DNA of 25,881 nt. Origin: an uncultured Paracoccaceae bacterium. Its GTDB lineage: Bacteria; Pseudomonadota; Alphaproteobacteria; Rhodobacterales; Rhodobacteraceae. Positions 15,574 through 23,708 of the stretch are shown here, one piece after another. The notes under the pieces are model-generated. The model was given only the letters and a program-made list of their open reading frames with translations, searched no databases and was not told the origin of the DNA. Made by a program: the position numbers and the translations under genes. The DNA lies in the NCBI GenBank assembly GCA_937907485.1, contig CALESR010000203.1, positions 1 through 25,881 on the forward strand. Reading direction: 5' to 3'. Each line of letters begins with the position of its first letter. Position 1 is the stretch's first letter.

Positions 15574-16311
15574 GTGTTCGACATCACCTTTGGCGGGGCG
15601 GCACTGGCCGGTATCCTGTCGTTTCTGTCACCCTGTATCCTGCCGATGGTGCCATTTTACCTGTGCTATATGGCCGGGCTGTCGATGGCCGAATTGCGGG
15701 CCGATCAAGGGCTTGCACCCGGCGCGCAGCGGCGGCTGATCCTGTCGTCGATCGCCTTTGCGCTGGGGGTGACCAGCATCTTTGTTCTGCTGGGCATGGG
15801 GGCGACGGCGCTGGGGCAAGTGTTCATCCAGTGGCAGGACACGCTGCGCTGGGTGGCGGCGGCGGTGCTGCTGGTCTTCGGTCTGCATTTTCTGGGCGTG
15901 GTGAAGATCGGCTTTCTCTATCGTCAGGCGCGAATCGAGAACGCGGGCTCGCCGAAATCCATCGTCGGCAGCTATGTCATGGGTCTGGCCTTTGGCTTTG
16001 GCTGGACGCCCTGTGTCGGCCCGGCACTGGCGGCGATCCTGATGATCGCCTCGGGGATGGGCGACATCTGGCGCGGCGCGGCGCTGCTGTTTACCTATGG
16101 CATGGCGATGACCCTGCCCTTTGTCATCGCCGCACTCTTTGCCAAGCCCTTCCTGAACTGGGTGGCGCGTCACCGCTCGAAGCTGGGCCATGTCGAAAAG
16201 GTCATGGGCGCCATGCTGGTCCTGTTTGCGGTGCTGATTGCCACCAACTCGTTGAACTATATCGCACAATGGATGATCGAGGTGATGCCCTTCATGGCCA
16301 CCGTCGGTTGA
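15574..16311 (+). CDS. soxV: CcdA-family thiol-disulfide transporter SoxV
   Basis: A 245-residue inner-membrane protein with six predicted helices. Its paired cysteines sit in the CcdA/DsbD motifs SPC (C21) and TPC (C147). It carries reducing equivalents from cytoplasmic thioredoxin to periplasmic SoxW and is needed for an active Sox system. The start is GTG at 15574 (product MFDITFGGAALAGILSF), with a strong GAGGAGGAACG ribosome site; no ATG is suitably placed. It heads the plus-strand sox genes and its TGA (16309-16311) overlaps an ATG at 16311, with soxW proper starting 17 bases later. Confidence 0.93.
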   Translation: MFDITFGGAALAGILSFLSPCILPMVPFYLCYMAGLSMAELRADQGLAPGAQRRLILSSIAFALGVTSIFVLLGMGATALGQVFIQWQDTLRWVAAAVLLVFGLHFLGVVKIGFLYRQARIENAGSPKSIVGSYVMGLAFGFGWTPCVGPALAAILMIASGMGDIWRGAALLFTYGMAMTLPFVIAALFAKPFLNWVARHRSKLGHVEKVMGAMLVLFAVLIATNSLNYIAQWMIEVMPFMATVG

Positions 16312-16328
16312 TGTCACAGGAGGACCCC

Positions 16329-16919
16329 ATGCAACCCACCCGTCGCCTGCTGCTGACCGGGGCCGCGCTGGCCTTGGCCGCCCCTGCCCTGATCCGCCCC
16401 GCCCGCGCCGACCTTGCCCATCCGCCGCTGGGTGAGGACGGGTTGCACAAGCCCGACTGGCTGCACGAGACCTTCCGCGACATGCGCGATGATCTGGCCG
16501 AGGCCAGCGCGCAGGGCAAGCGGATGCTGGTGTTGGTCGAGCAGCGCGGCTGCATCTATTGCACCCGCATGCACGAGACCGTTTATACCGACGAGCGCAT
16601 CGCGACGATGCTGCGCGAGGATTTCTTTGTCGTGCAGATGAACCTGTTCGGCAATGTCCCGGTCACGGATTTCGACGGTGAGGAGATGGACGAGCGCGAC
16701 ATGATGCGCCGCTGGGGCGTGGTGTTTACCCCCACGATGATCTTCCTGCCCGAATCGGCTCCCGAATCGGGCACGGTGGCGCAGGCGGCCTCGATGGTCA
16801 TGCCGGGCGCCTTCGAGCGGGGCACCACGCGTCTAATGCTGCAATTCGTGCTGGAACGCGGCTATGACGGTGATGAGCACTTCCAGCACTATGTCGCGCG
16901 CAATCTGAACGAGGGCTGA
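16329..16919 (+). CDS. soxW: Periplasmic thioredoxin SoxW
   Basis: A 196-residue thioredoxin-fold protein. The N-terminus MQPTRRLLLTGAALALAAPALIRPARA is an export signal with a twin-arginine-like start. The CxxC motif is C75-I-Y-C78 in RGCIYCTRMH, followed by the VVFTPTMIFLP cis-proline segment. It receives electrons from SoxV and passes them to periplasmic sox proteins. I chose the ATG at 16329 for the ACAGGAGGACCCC site in front. The alternative ATG at 16311 overlaps the soxV stop (TGATG) and would add MSQEDP. It ends 240 bases before soxX; that gap has its own hairpin and operator-like repeats, so soxVW and soxX onward can be separate transcripts. Confidence 0.92.
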   Translation: MQPTRRLLLTGAALALAAPALIRPARADLAHPPLGEDGLHKPDWLHETFRDMRDDLAEASAQGKRMLVLVEQRGCIYCTRMHETVYTDERIATMLREDFFVVQMNLFGNVPVTDFDGEEMDERDMMRRWGVVFTPTMIFLPESAPESGTVAQAASMVMPGAFERGTTRLMLQFVLERGYDGDEHFQHYVARNLNEG

Positions 16920-16954
16920 CGCCCCGCCCGCGCCAAACCCTGCGTTTCTCAAGG

Positions 16955-16981
16955 GGAAAGTGGCGTCAGGCGCCGCTTTCC
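16955..16981 (+). other. Hairpin after soxW
   Basis: ggaaag-t-ggcg (16955-16965) pairs with cgcc-g-ctttcc (16971-16981) around tcagg, giving about 11 bp with one wobble. No T-tract follows, so it may stabilise the soxVW 3' end or act as a partial terminator before the soxX promoter. Confidence 0.4.
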
Positions 16982-17017
16982 GTGCCGCGGTGCCACCCCG
17001 GCGCGCCTGGGTCGGGC

Positions 17018-17064
17018 AAATGCAACCAAAGTTTCGATCTCTCTATATGCAGATAGTTGCATTT
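17018..17064. promoter_or_regulatory. Candidate SoxR operator, site D (soxX promoter), with long-spaced inverted repeat
   Basis: ATATGCAGATAGTTGCATTT (17045-17064) shares the ATATGC half with sites A and B but matches the deduced 20-base consensus at only about 12 positions. Within it, ATGCA and TGCAT form an inverted repeat with a 6-base spacer. In addition, aaatgcaac (17018-17026) is the perfect inverse of gttgcattt (17056-17064), so two facing half-sites span 47 bases. It lies about 95 bases ahead of the soxX start. Sox repressors are known to bind the soxW-soxX region in related bacteria. Confidence 0.55.
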
Positions 17065-17159
17065 TCTGTTGCGACGCCGGTATGCGATGGGCTACCATGC
17101 CCACACACTGCGTTTGGGAGAGCGCAAAGCCATCTGCTGAAAGTCCAGGGAGGACCTCC

Positions 17160-17657
17160 ATGAAGCTGAAAGCTGTGACCGGACTCGCCATTGCCGGAAT
17201 CGCGCTGGCCGGTATCGCGCAGGTCGGCGCTGCCGCCGCGCAAGTTGCCCCCGCCGATGTCGTCTGGGTCGATACCGTGCAGATCGCCGCCTCGCTGACC
17301 GGCGCGCCGGGTGTTGCCGCCGACGGCGCCACCGTCATGACCACTGCTGCACAGGGCAATTGCGTGGCCTGCCATCAGGTCTCGGCCATGCCCACCGTGC
17401 AGTTCCAGGGCAATGTCGGCCCGTCGCTGGACGGTGTCGCCAGCCGCTGGACCGAGGCCGAACTGCGCGGCATCCTCGTCGATGCCAAGCACATGTTCCC
17501 CGAAACCCGGATGCCTTCGTTCTATCGCGCCGAAGGCTTCATCCGCCCCGGTGACCGCTTTACCGGCCGTGCCGCCGATCCGGCGACCTTCGGCCCGCTG
17601 CTGACCGCGCAGCAAATCGAAGACACCCTCGCCTATCTCATGACGCTGACCGAGTGA
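17160..17657 (+). CDS. soxX: Monohaem cytochrome c SoxX
   Basis: A 165-residue periplasmic subunit of the SoxXA complex, which oxidatively couples thiosulfate to the SoxY cysteine. The signal peptide MKLKAVTGLAIAGIALAGIAQVGAAAA ends about residue 27. The haem-binding site is C68-V-A-C71-H72 (GNCVACHQ). The distal ligand is probably M118 in ETRMPSFY. Length and motifs match alphaproteobacterial SoxX. The ATG at 17160 follows AGGGAGGACCTCC. It is the first gene of the soxXYZA group, with a 40-base gap to soxY. Confidence 0.96.
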   Translation: MKLKAVTGLAIAGIALAGIAQVGAAAAQVAPADVVWVDTVQIAASLTGAPGVAADGATVMTTAAQGNCVACHQVSAMPTVQFQGNVGPSLDGVASRWTEAELRGILVDAKHMFPETRMPSFYRAEGFIRPGDRFTGRAADPATFGPLLTAQQIEDTLAYLMTLTE

Positions 17658-17697
17658 TCCCGGTCCACGCCCCGAACCCCTAAGAAGGAGTCCTTCC

Positions 17698-18114
17698 ATG
17701 TTCACCAGACGCGACACCCTCGCCATTGGCGTCGGCGCGGCCGCGGCCTCGGCGCTGCCCTTCGCGGCCTTTGCCGCCACTGTTGACGAAGCCATCGCAG
17801 CCTTCACCGGCGGCGCTGCCGTCGCCGAAGGCGGCGTGACCATCACCGCCCCGGAAATCGCCGAGAACGGCAACACCGTTCCGGTCACCATCGAGGCGCC
17901 CGGCGCGGCCGAGATCACCCTTCTGGCCACCGGCAACCCGGCTGCCGAGGTTGCGGTGTTCAAATTCGGCCCCGGTGCCGGCAATGCGATGGTTGCCACG
18001 CGCATCCGTCTGGGCCGCACCCAGGACATCATGGCCATCGCCAAGATGGCGGATGGCAGCTTCACCTCGGCCCGCGTCGAAGTGAAGGTCACCATTGGCG
18101 GCTGCGGCGGCTGA
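17698..18114 (+). CDS. soxY: Covalently sulfur-binding carrier protein SoxY
   Basis: A 138-residue protein. The Tat signal MFTRRDTLAIGVGAAAASALPFAAFA exports it, probably already folded with SoxZ. The invariant C-terminal swinging arm TIGGCGG ends the protein, with C136 as the residue that carries the substrate as a thioether-free sulfur adduct during the whole oxidation cycle. The ribosome site AAGAAGGAG precedes the ATG at 17698. It is followed 48 bases later by its partner soxZ; that gap contains a small gcggg-tctttt-cccgc hairpin (18117-18132) that could help set the Y:Z transcript ratio. Full length and intact. Confidence 0.97.
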   Translation: MFTRRDTLAIGVGAAAASALPFAAFAATVDEAIAAFTGGAAVAEGGVTITAPEIAENGNTVPVTIEAPGAAEITLLATGNPAAEVAVFKFGPGAGNAMVATRIRLGRTQDIMAIAKMADGSFTSARVEVKVTIGGCGG

Positions 18115-18162
18115 TCGCGGGTCTTTTCCCGCCAGCCCCCCCGACATTCCAGGAGCAAGACC

Positions 18163-18489
18163 ATGACCGACGTCAGACCCCGCATCCGCCTTCCCCGCTC
18201 GGCCGCAGCCGGCGATTCCATCGTCGTCAAGACGCTGATCAACCACGACATGGAATCCGGCCAGCGCCGCAATTCCGCCGGCGAGATCATCCCGCGCCAG
18301 ATCGTCAACCGCTTCACCTGCGAATATGCCGGTGTGATGGTGATCGACATGACGCTGCACGGCGCCATCTCGGCCAACCCCTATATCGAATTCGAGGCCG
18401 TTGTCCCCGCGTCGGGCGACTTCGTGTTCACCTGGTACGATGACAATGGCGAGGTCTATACCTCGACCGAATCGTTCACCGTCGCCTGA
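18163..18489 (+). CDS. soxZ: Sulfur-oxidation carrier subunit SoxZ
   Basis: A 108-residue immunoglobulin-like protein without a signal peptide, consistent with hitch-hiking export through the Tat signal of SoxY. It starts MTDVRPRIRLPRSAAAGD. It has the conserved KTLINHDMESGQRR segment (residues 23-36), the NRFTCEYAG strand with C53, and the closing FTWYDDNGEVYTSTESF. It binds SoxY to form SoxYZ. CAGGAGCAAGACC precedes the ATG. The soxA start lies 35 bases after the stop. Confidence 0.97.
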   Translation: MTDVRPRIRLPRSAAAGDSIVVKTLINHDMESGQRRNSAGEIIPRQIVNRFTCEYAGVMVIDMTLHGAISANPYIEFEAVVPASGDFVFTWYDDNGEVYTSTESFTVA

Positions 18490-18524
18490 GCAACCGGCGC
18501 AACAGAAGTCTGGGAGGAGACATT

Positions 18525-19394
18525 ATGCAGCACCTGAGAGCTGGACGAACCCTTGCGCTGGCCACCGCCTGCGTGGCCGCGCTGACCGGCGTGGCGCTGG
18601 CGGATCCCGATCTGACGGCAGAACTGGTCATCGATGGCGAGCTTCACCTCGTCACCCGGGCGCCCAGCGATGACGTGATCACGCCCAACCTGCCCGAGCG
18701 TTATTCGGGCTTCCTGTTCCGCGACCCGGCGACGCGCGACATGCAGATGGACGACTTCGAGAACCCGGCGATGCTGGCGGTCGAAGAAGGCGAAGGTCTG
18801 TGGAGCACCGTCGAAGGCACGGCTGGACAGTCCTGTCAGGATTGCCACGGCGATGCCGCGGACAGCATGGCTGGCGTCCGCGCCTCGATGCCGCATGTCA
18901 ACGGCGACGGCGTGCTGTGGTCGATGGAAAACTACGTCAACAACTGCCGGACCACGCGCATGGGCGCGGCGGAACCCTGGGGTTGGAACTCGGCCCCGAT
19001 GCGGGCGATGACCTCGTATATCTCGATGCAGTCGCGCGGGATGCCGGTCAATGTCGCCATCGACGGCGCTGCTGCCCCCTATTGGGAGCAGGGCCGCGAG
19101 ATGTACTACACCCGCTTTGGCCAACTCGAACTGTCCTGCGCCAACTGCCATGAGGACAGCGCCGGTCAGATGATCCGCGCCGACCACCTCAGCCAAGGGC
19201 AGATCAGCGGCTTTCCGACCTATCGCCTGAAAGATCAGCGCGTCGTCTCGATCCACAACCGCTTTGTCGGCTGTGTCCGCGACACCCGCGCCGAGACCTT
19301 TGCCATGGGCTCGCCCGAGTTCATCGCTCTGGAGCTGTATGTCGCCTCGCGCGGCAATGGCCTCAGTGTCGAGGGCGTCTCGGTTCGTCCGTAA
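18525..19394 (+). CDS. soxA: Dihaem cytochrome c SoxA
   Basis: A 289-residue catalytic subunit of SoxXA (L-cysteine S-thiosulfotransferase). The signal peptide ends near ALA26. Haem 1 is bound by C104-Q-D-C107-H108. C141 (VNNCRTT) matches the conserved structural cysteine position. Haem 2 is bound by C205-A-N-C208-H209. The active-site cysteine C250 lies in FVGCVRDTRAETF and normally serves as a cysteine persulfide haem ligand. With two CxxCH sites it is the dihaem class typical of Rhodobacterales. GGGAGGAGACATT precedes the ATG. A strong terminator follows 7 bases after the stop. Confidence 0.97.
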   Translation: MQHLRAGRTLALATACVAALTGVALADPDLTAELVIDGELHLVTRAPSDDVITPNLPERYSGFLFRDPATRDMQMDDFENPAMLAVEEGEGLWSTVEGTAGQSCQDCHGDAADSMAGVRASMPHVNGDGVLWSMENYVNNCRTTRMGAAEPWGWNSAPMRAMTSYISMQSRGMPVNVAIDGAAAPYWEQGREMYYTRFGQLELSCANCHEDSAGQMIRADHLSQGQISGFPTYRLKDQRVVSIHNRFVGCVRDTRAETFAMGSPEFIALELYVASRGNGLSVEGVSVRP

Positions 19395-19401
19395 CTCTCT
19401 G

Positions 19402-19435
19402 ACAGGCGCGGGTTTTCAGAACCCGCGCCTGTTTT
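19402..19435 (+). terminator. Intrinsic terminator after soxA
   Basis: acaggcgcgggtt (19402-19414) pairs perfectly with aacccgcgcctgt (19420-19432) around ttcag, and the next bases are ttt. The 13-bp GC-rich stem plus short T-run is a convincing rho-independent terminator between soxA and soxB, so full-length soxXYZABCDEF transcription would need read-through. Confidence 0.85.
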
Positions 19436-19497
19436 CCAACCCTCTGTCGCCTCATTGAGGGCGTACCCGGCAAATCCGGGCAATGTCCTCACTCGTT

Positions 19498-19517
19498 ATA
19501 TTCACAATTGCGAAGAT
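19498..19517. promoter_or_regulatory. Candidate SoxR operator, site E (ahead of soxB)
   Basis: ATATTCACAATTGCGAAGAT is the best-conserved relative of sites A and B in inverted orientation: its reverse complement matches site B at 16 of 20 positions and site A at 15 of 20. It contains the symmetric CAATTG core. It lies 63 bases after the soxA terminator and 75 bases before the soxB ATG, where a soxB promoter would be needed. Confidence 0.65.
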
Positions 19518-19592
19518 TGGCATGGAACCCTCCCACCCCTGCCGATCTGTCAAGACCCAGGCGCGCTGACGCCGGTTCCAAGGAGAAGACCG

Positions 19593-21290
19593 ATGATTTC
19601 CCGGCGCGCCTTTTTGCAAGCCTCCATCGCCGCCTCGGCGCTTTATGGCGTCTCGGGCTTTGGCAACTGGTCGAAACTGGCCGCCCAGCAGGCGCTGACC
19701 CAGGACGACCTGCTACGGTTCGATACCTTCGGCAACCTGTCGATCATCCATATCACCGACATTCACGCGCAGCTCAAACCGATCTGGTTCCGCGAGCCCG
19801 AATTCAACATCGGTGTCGGCGATGTGCGCGGCCAGCCGCCGCATGTCGTCGGGCGCGAGTTCATCGACATGTTCCGCCTGACGCCCGGCTCGGCCGATGC
19901 CTATGCACTGACGCATGAGGATTTCGTCGCGCTGGGGCGCACCTATGGCAAGATGGGCGGCATGGACCGCGTCGCGACCGTGGTCAAGGCAATCCGCGCC
20001 GACCGGCCCGAAGCGATCATCCTCGACGGCGGCGATACCTGGCATGGCTCGATGTCCAGCTATCTGTCGCGCGGGCAGGACATGGTCAACGTGATGAACG
20101 CGCTCGGCACCGAGGCGATGACCTCGCACTGGGAATGGACCTTTGGCACCGAGCGGGTGATGGAGCTGGTCGAGCAGCTCAACTTCCCCTTCCTCGGCCA
20201 GAACATCTATGATGCCGAATGGAACGAACCCAGCGAGGATTTCGCGCCCTACCACTGGTTCGAGCGCGGCGGCGTCAAAGTGGCGGTGATCGGTCAGGCC
20301 TTCCCCTACATGCCGATCGCCAACCCCGGCTGGATGTTCCCGGAATTCAGCTTTGGCATCCGCGACGAGCGCATGCAGGAGATGGTCAACGAAGTGCGGG
20401 CCGATGGCGCCGATGTGGTGATCGTGCTGTCGCACAACGGCTTTGACGTTGACCGCAAGATGGCCAGCCGCGTGCAGGGCATCAACGTGATCCTGACCGG
20501 CCACACCCATGACGCCCTGCCCGAGCCCGTGCTGGTGGGCGAGACCCTGCTGATCGCGTCGGGCAGCCACGGCAAGTTCGTCACCCGGCTGGATCTGGAC
20601 GTGCGTGACGGCCGCATGATGGGGTTCCGGCACAAGCTGATCCCGATCTTTGCCGATGTCATCACCCCGGACGCCGAGATGGCCGCCCTGATCGACGCCG
20701 AGCGCGCGCCCTACAAGGACCAGATGGAAGAGGTCATCGGCCATACCGACAGCCTGCTCTATCGCCGCGGCAACTTTGCCGGCACCTGGGACAACCTGAT
20801 CACCGACGCGGTGATGGCCGAGCGTGACACCGAAATCGCCATGTCGCCGGGCGTGCGCTGGGGCGCCAGCCTGATGCCGGGCGATGCGATCACCCGCGAG
20901 GACATCCACAACGTTACCTCGATGACCTATGGCAAGGTTTATCGCACCGAAATGACCGGCCAGACGATCCACGACATCCTCGAGGATGTTGCCGACAACC
21001 TGTTCAACACCGACCCCTATTACCAGCAGGGCGGCGACATGGTGCGGCTGGGCGGTCTGGCCTATACGATCGACATCTCCAAACCCATCGGCGAGCGCAT
21101 CACCGGCCTGACCTTGCTGCGCAGTGGCGAGGCCCTGGACCCTGCCCGCGCCTATACGGTCGGCGGCTGGGCCTCGGTCAACGAAGGCACCGAAGGGCCC
21201 GAGATCTGGGATGTCGTGGAAAACCACATCCGCCGCCTGGGCCGCGTCACCGCCGAGCCGAATGGCTCGGTCACCGTTACCGGAAACTGA
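19593..21290 (+). CDS. soxB: Thiosulfohydrolase SoxB
   Basis: A 565-residue dimanganese enzyme of the 5'-nucleotidase superfamily. It hydrolyses the terminal sulfone of SoxY-bound thiosulfonate, releasing sulfate. The Tat-type signal is MISRRAFLQASIAASALYG. Metal-site motifs are D56 and H58 in ITDIHAQ, D148 in DGGDTWHGS, H281 in LSHNGFD, and H304/H306 in GHTHDA. The C-terminal nucleotidase domain (about 390-565, NLITDAVM..GVRWGASL) is complete. The ATG at 19593 follows CAAGGAGAAGACC; a longer frame to 19455 would run through the candidate operator. It leads the soxBCDEF genes after the soxA terminator. Confidence 0.97.
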   Translation: MISRRAFLQASIAASALYGVSGFGNWSKLAAQQALTQDDLLRFDTFGNLSIIHITDIHAQLKPIWFREPEFNIGVGDVRGQPPHVVGREFIDMFRLTPGSADAYALTHEDFVALGRTYGKMGGMDRVATVVKAIRADRPEAIILDGGDTWHGSMSSYLSRGQDMVNVMNALGTEAMTSHWEWTFGTERVMELVEQLNFPFLGQNIYDAEWNEPSEDFAPYHWFERGGVKVAVIGQAFPYMPIANPGWMFPEFSFGIRDERMQEMVNEVRADGADVVIVLSHNGFDVDRKMASRVQGINVILTGHTHDALPEPVLVGETLLIASGSHGKFVTRLDLDVRDGRMMGFRHKLIPIFADVITPDAEMAALIDAERAPYKDQMEEVIGHTDSLLYRRGNFAGTWDNLITDAVMAERDTEIAMSPGVRWGASLMPGDAITREDIHNVTSMTYGKVYRTEMTGQTIHDILEDVADNLFNTDPYYQQGGDMVRLGGLAYTIDISKPIGERITGLTLLRSGEALDPARAYTVGGWASVNEGTEGPEIWDVVENHIRRLGRVTAEPNGSVTVTGN

Positions 21291-21295
21291 TATCC

Positions 21296-21316
21296 GGCCG
21301 GTGCAGCCCGGCCTTT
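21296..21316 (+). terminator. Short hairpin between soxB and soxC
   Basis: ggccgg (21296-21301) pairs with ccggcc (21308-21313) around tgcagc, followed by ttt. It is a short 6-bp all-GC stem with a minimal T-run, so more likely a partial attenuator that lowers soxCD relative to soxB than a full terminator. Confidence 0.4.
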
Positions 21317-21336
21317 CGAACCAAGGAGCACGCGTC

Positions 21337-22626
21337 ATGAACGACATGTCCGATGACGATCTGCACGAACCCGCCGACGCCAGCCGTCGCGCGTTCCTGC
21401 GCACCGCGGGTCTGGCCGCCGGGGGGGCCGTGATCGGCACCGCCGCCGCCGCCCAGACCGCCGACCCGCTGATCACCGAGGTGCAGGACTATGCCTCGGT
21501 CACCGGTGACGGGGTCGATGCCTTTCCCTATGGCATGCCGATCAGCCACGAATCCGACGTCGTGCGCCGCACGGTGTCCTGGCTGACCGCCGATCCGATC
21601 TCGTCGATCAACTTCACCCCGATCCACGCCCTCGACGGTACGATCACCCCGCAGGGTTGCGCCTTTGAACGCCACCACTCGGGCGCCATCGAGATGACCA
21701 AGGACGACTACCGCCTGATGATCTCGGGTCTGGTCGATCGGCCACTGGTCTTTACCTGGGAAGACCTGCAGCGCTTCCCGCGTGAGAACCACGTCTATTT
21801 CTGCGAATGTGCGGCCAACAGCGGCATGGAATGGGGCGGCGCGCAGTTGAACGGCGCGCAATTCACCCACGGCATGATCCATAACATGGAATACTCCGGC
21901 ATCCCGCTGCGCACCCTGCTGGCCGAGGCCGGCGTGCAGACCGAGGGGCGCTGGGTCTATGTCGAGGGGCATGACGCCTCGTCGAACGGCCGCTCGATCC
22001 CGCTGGAAAAGGCGCTCGACGACGTGCTGGTCGCCTTTTCCGCCAATGGCGAGGCGCTGCGCAAGGAGCATGGCTATCCCGTCCGCCTGGTCGTTCCGGG
22101 CTGGGAGGGCAACATGTGGGTCAAGTGGGTGCGCCGCATCGGCGTCACCGCCAACGCCGTCGAAAGCCGCGAAGAGACCTCGAAATACACCGACATGATG
22201 CCGGACGGCCGGGCGCGCAAATGGACCTGGGTGATGGATGCGAAATCCGTCATCACCGCGCCGTCGCCGCAAAAGCCGATCACCCATGGCACCGGCCCCT
22301 TGGTCATCAGCGGTCTGGCCTGGTCGGGCCGCGGCGCGATCACCTCGGTGGACGTGTCGCTGGACGGAGGCGTCAACTGGCAGACCGCGCGTCTGGCCAA
22401 TCCGGGGCAGAAATTCGCCCTGACGCGGTTCTATCTGGAACTGCAGTGGGATGGCGCGCCGATGCTGCTGCAGTCGCGCGCCACGGACGAGACCGGTTAT
22501 GTCCAGCCGACCAAGGATGCCCTGCGGGCAATCCGCGGGCTGAACTCGGTCTATCACAACAACGGCATCCAGACCTGGGCGGTCTATGAGAACGGAGCGG
22601 TGGAAAATGTCGAAGTCGGTGCTTAA
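21337..22626 (+). CDS. soxC: Sulfane dehydrogenase molybdenum subunit SoxC
   Basis: A 429-residue sulfite-oxidase-family protein. With SoxD it removes six electrons from the sulfane sulfur on SoxY. The Tat signal follows a 16-residue polar tail (SRRAFLRTAGLAAGG, R17-R18). The molybdenum-ligand cysteine is C158 in FCECAANS. The Mo-co dimerisation domain covers about 290-429. There is no haem b domain, as expected for SoxC. Molybdenum cofactor comes from the Moa pathway. AAGGAGCACGCGTC precedes the ATG. The 3' end overlaps soxD by 20 bases, which indicates translational coupling. Confidence 0.96.
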   Translation: MNDMSDDDLHEPADASRRAFLRTAGLAAGGAVIGTAAAAQTADPLITEVQDYASVTGDGVDAFPYGMPISHESDVVRRTVSWLTADPISSINFTPIHALDGTITPQGCAFERHHSGAIEMTKDDYRLMISGLVDRPLVFTWEDLQRFPRENHVYFCECAANSGMEWGGAQLNGAQFTHGMIHNMEYSGIPLRTLLAEAGVQTEGRWVYVEGHDASSNGRSIPLEKALDDVLVAFSANGEALRKEHGYPVRLVVPGWEGNMWVKWVRRIGVTANAVESREETSKYTDMMPDGRARKWTWVMDAKSVITAPSPQKPITHGTGPLVISGLAWSGRGAITSVDVSLDGGVNWQTARLANPGQKFALTRFYLELQWDGAPMLLQSRATDETGYVQPTKDALRAIRGLNSVYHNNGIQTWAVYENGAVENVEVGA

Positions 22627-23704
22627 GGCCCTCTCCACCTCGGCCCTCGTGGCCCTGTTCACCCTGCCCGCCGCCGCGCAGACCCTCGGTCTGGGCCGCG
22701 CTGCGCTGCCCGAGGAAATCGCCGCGTGGGATGTCGCCGTGCAGCCGGACGGCACTGGCCTGCCGGTCGGTTCGGGTGATGTCTTCACCGGCGAGGACCT
22801 CTGGGTTGAAAACTGCGCCATGTGCCACGGCGATTTCGGCGAAGGCGCGGGCGCCTATCCGATGATCGCCGGCGGTGAGGGCACCCTGACCGCGGCCCGT
22901 CCGGTAAAGACCGTCGGCAGCTATTGGCCCTATCTGTCGACGGTGTTCGACTATGTTCACCGCTCGATGCCCTTTGGCAACGCGCAGATCCTCTCGGCCG
23001 ACGACACCTATGCGATCACCGCCTATATCCTGTATTCCAACGGGTTGGTGGACGACGATTTCGAGCTGTCGAACGAGAACTTTACCGACGTGGTGATGCC
23101 CAACGCCGAGGGTTTCTTTGTCGATGACCGCGACACCGCTGAAGTGCCGCTGTTCACCGGCGCTGCCTGCATGAGCGATTGCAGCCCGGCGATGCATATC
23201 ACCCGCCGCGCGACCGACCTGCAATCGACGCCGGAAGGTGCCGTGACGGTCTTTGCGCCGGATCGGCCAACCGGTGTCGCTGCCAACGCCGCCGCGCCCG
23301 AGGGTGGCGAAGGTGCCGCCCCGGCGCCAGCCGTGGCCCCGGAACCGGCGCCTGAGCCGGTGCAAGAGGCCGCCGCAGGCCCCGACCCGGCGCTGGTCGC
23401 CGCGGGCGAAGGCGTCTGGCGCCAGTGCCGCAGCTGCCATCAGGTCGGCGAAGGCGCCCGCAATGCCACCGGCCCGATGCTTACTGGCATCGTCGGTCAT
23501 GTGGCGGGCACGCGTGAGGGCTTCCGTTATTCGGCCCCGATGCGTGATGCCGGAGCTGCCGGTCTGGTCTGGAGCGCTGAAACCCTCGACGCCTATCTGA
23601 CCGACCCGCGTGCCTATCTGCCGGGCAACCGGATGTCGTTCCGCGGCCTGCGCAGCGCCGACGAACGTGCGGCAGTCATCGCCTACCTGCAAAGCTTCGA
23701 GTAA
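22607..23704 (+). CDS. soxD: Dihaem cytochrome c SoxD
   Basis: A 365-residue electron-accepting subunit of sulfane dehydrogenase SoxCD. The signal peptide MSKSVLKALSTSALVALFTLPAAA ends at about residue 24. The N-terminal haem domain has C70-A-M-C73-H74 and spans about 40-190. An Ala/Pro/Glu-rich linker (about 227-262) leads to the second haem domain with C274-R-S-C277-H278 and probable Met ligand in GNRMSFRG. The ATG at 22607 lies within the last 20 bases of soxC. A GGAG-like site is inside soxC. The C-terminal haem domain closely resembles the first domain of the following soxE. Confidence 0.95.
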   Translation: MSKSVLKALSTSALVALFTLPAAAQTLGLGRAALPEEIAAWDVAVQPDGTGLPVGSGDVFTGEDLWVENCAMCHGDFGEGAGAYPMIAGGEGTLTAARPVKTVGSYWPYLSTVFDYVHRSMPFGNAQILSADDTYAITAYILYSNGLVDDDFELSNENFTDVVMPNAEGFFVDDRDTAEVPLFTGAACMSDCSPAMHITRRATDLQSTPEGAVTVFAPDRPTGVAANAAAPEGGEGAAPAPAVAPEPAPEPVQEAAAGPDPALVAAGEGVWRQCRSCHQVGEGARNATGPMLTGIVGHVAGTREGFRYSAPMRDAGAAGLVWSAETLDAYLTDPRAYLPGNRMSFRGLRSADERAAVIAYLQSFE

Positions 23705-23708
23705 GCGC

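Noticed and set aside
16311..16328. ATG overlapping the soxV stop as soxW start
   Set aside because: It has a poor ribosome site, and the ATG at 16329 is preceded by AGGAGG-like sequence with proper spacing; it cannot be excluded entirely.
17686..17698. gaagga-g-tccttc inverted repeat over the soxY ribosome site
   Set aside because: With a 1-base loop it cannot close as drawn; a 4-bp variant would be too weak to control translation on its own.
17043..18377. A 444-codon minus frame across soxX, soxY and soxZ, and the 587-codon frame opposite soxB (19713-21476)
   Set aside because: Both cover several intact genes on the other strand and have no domain signature.
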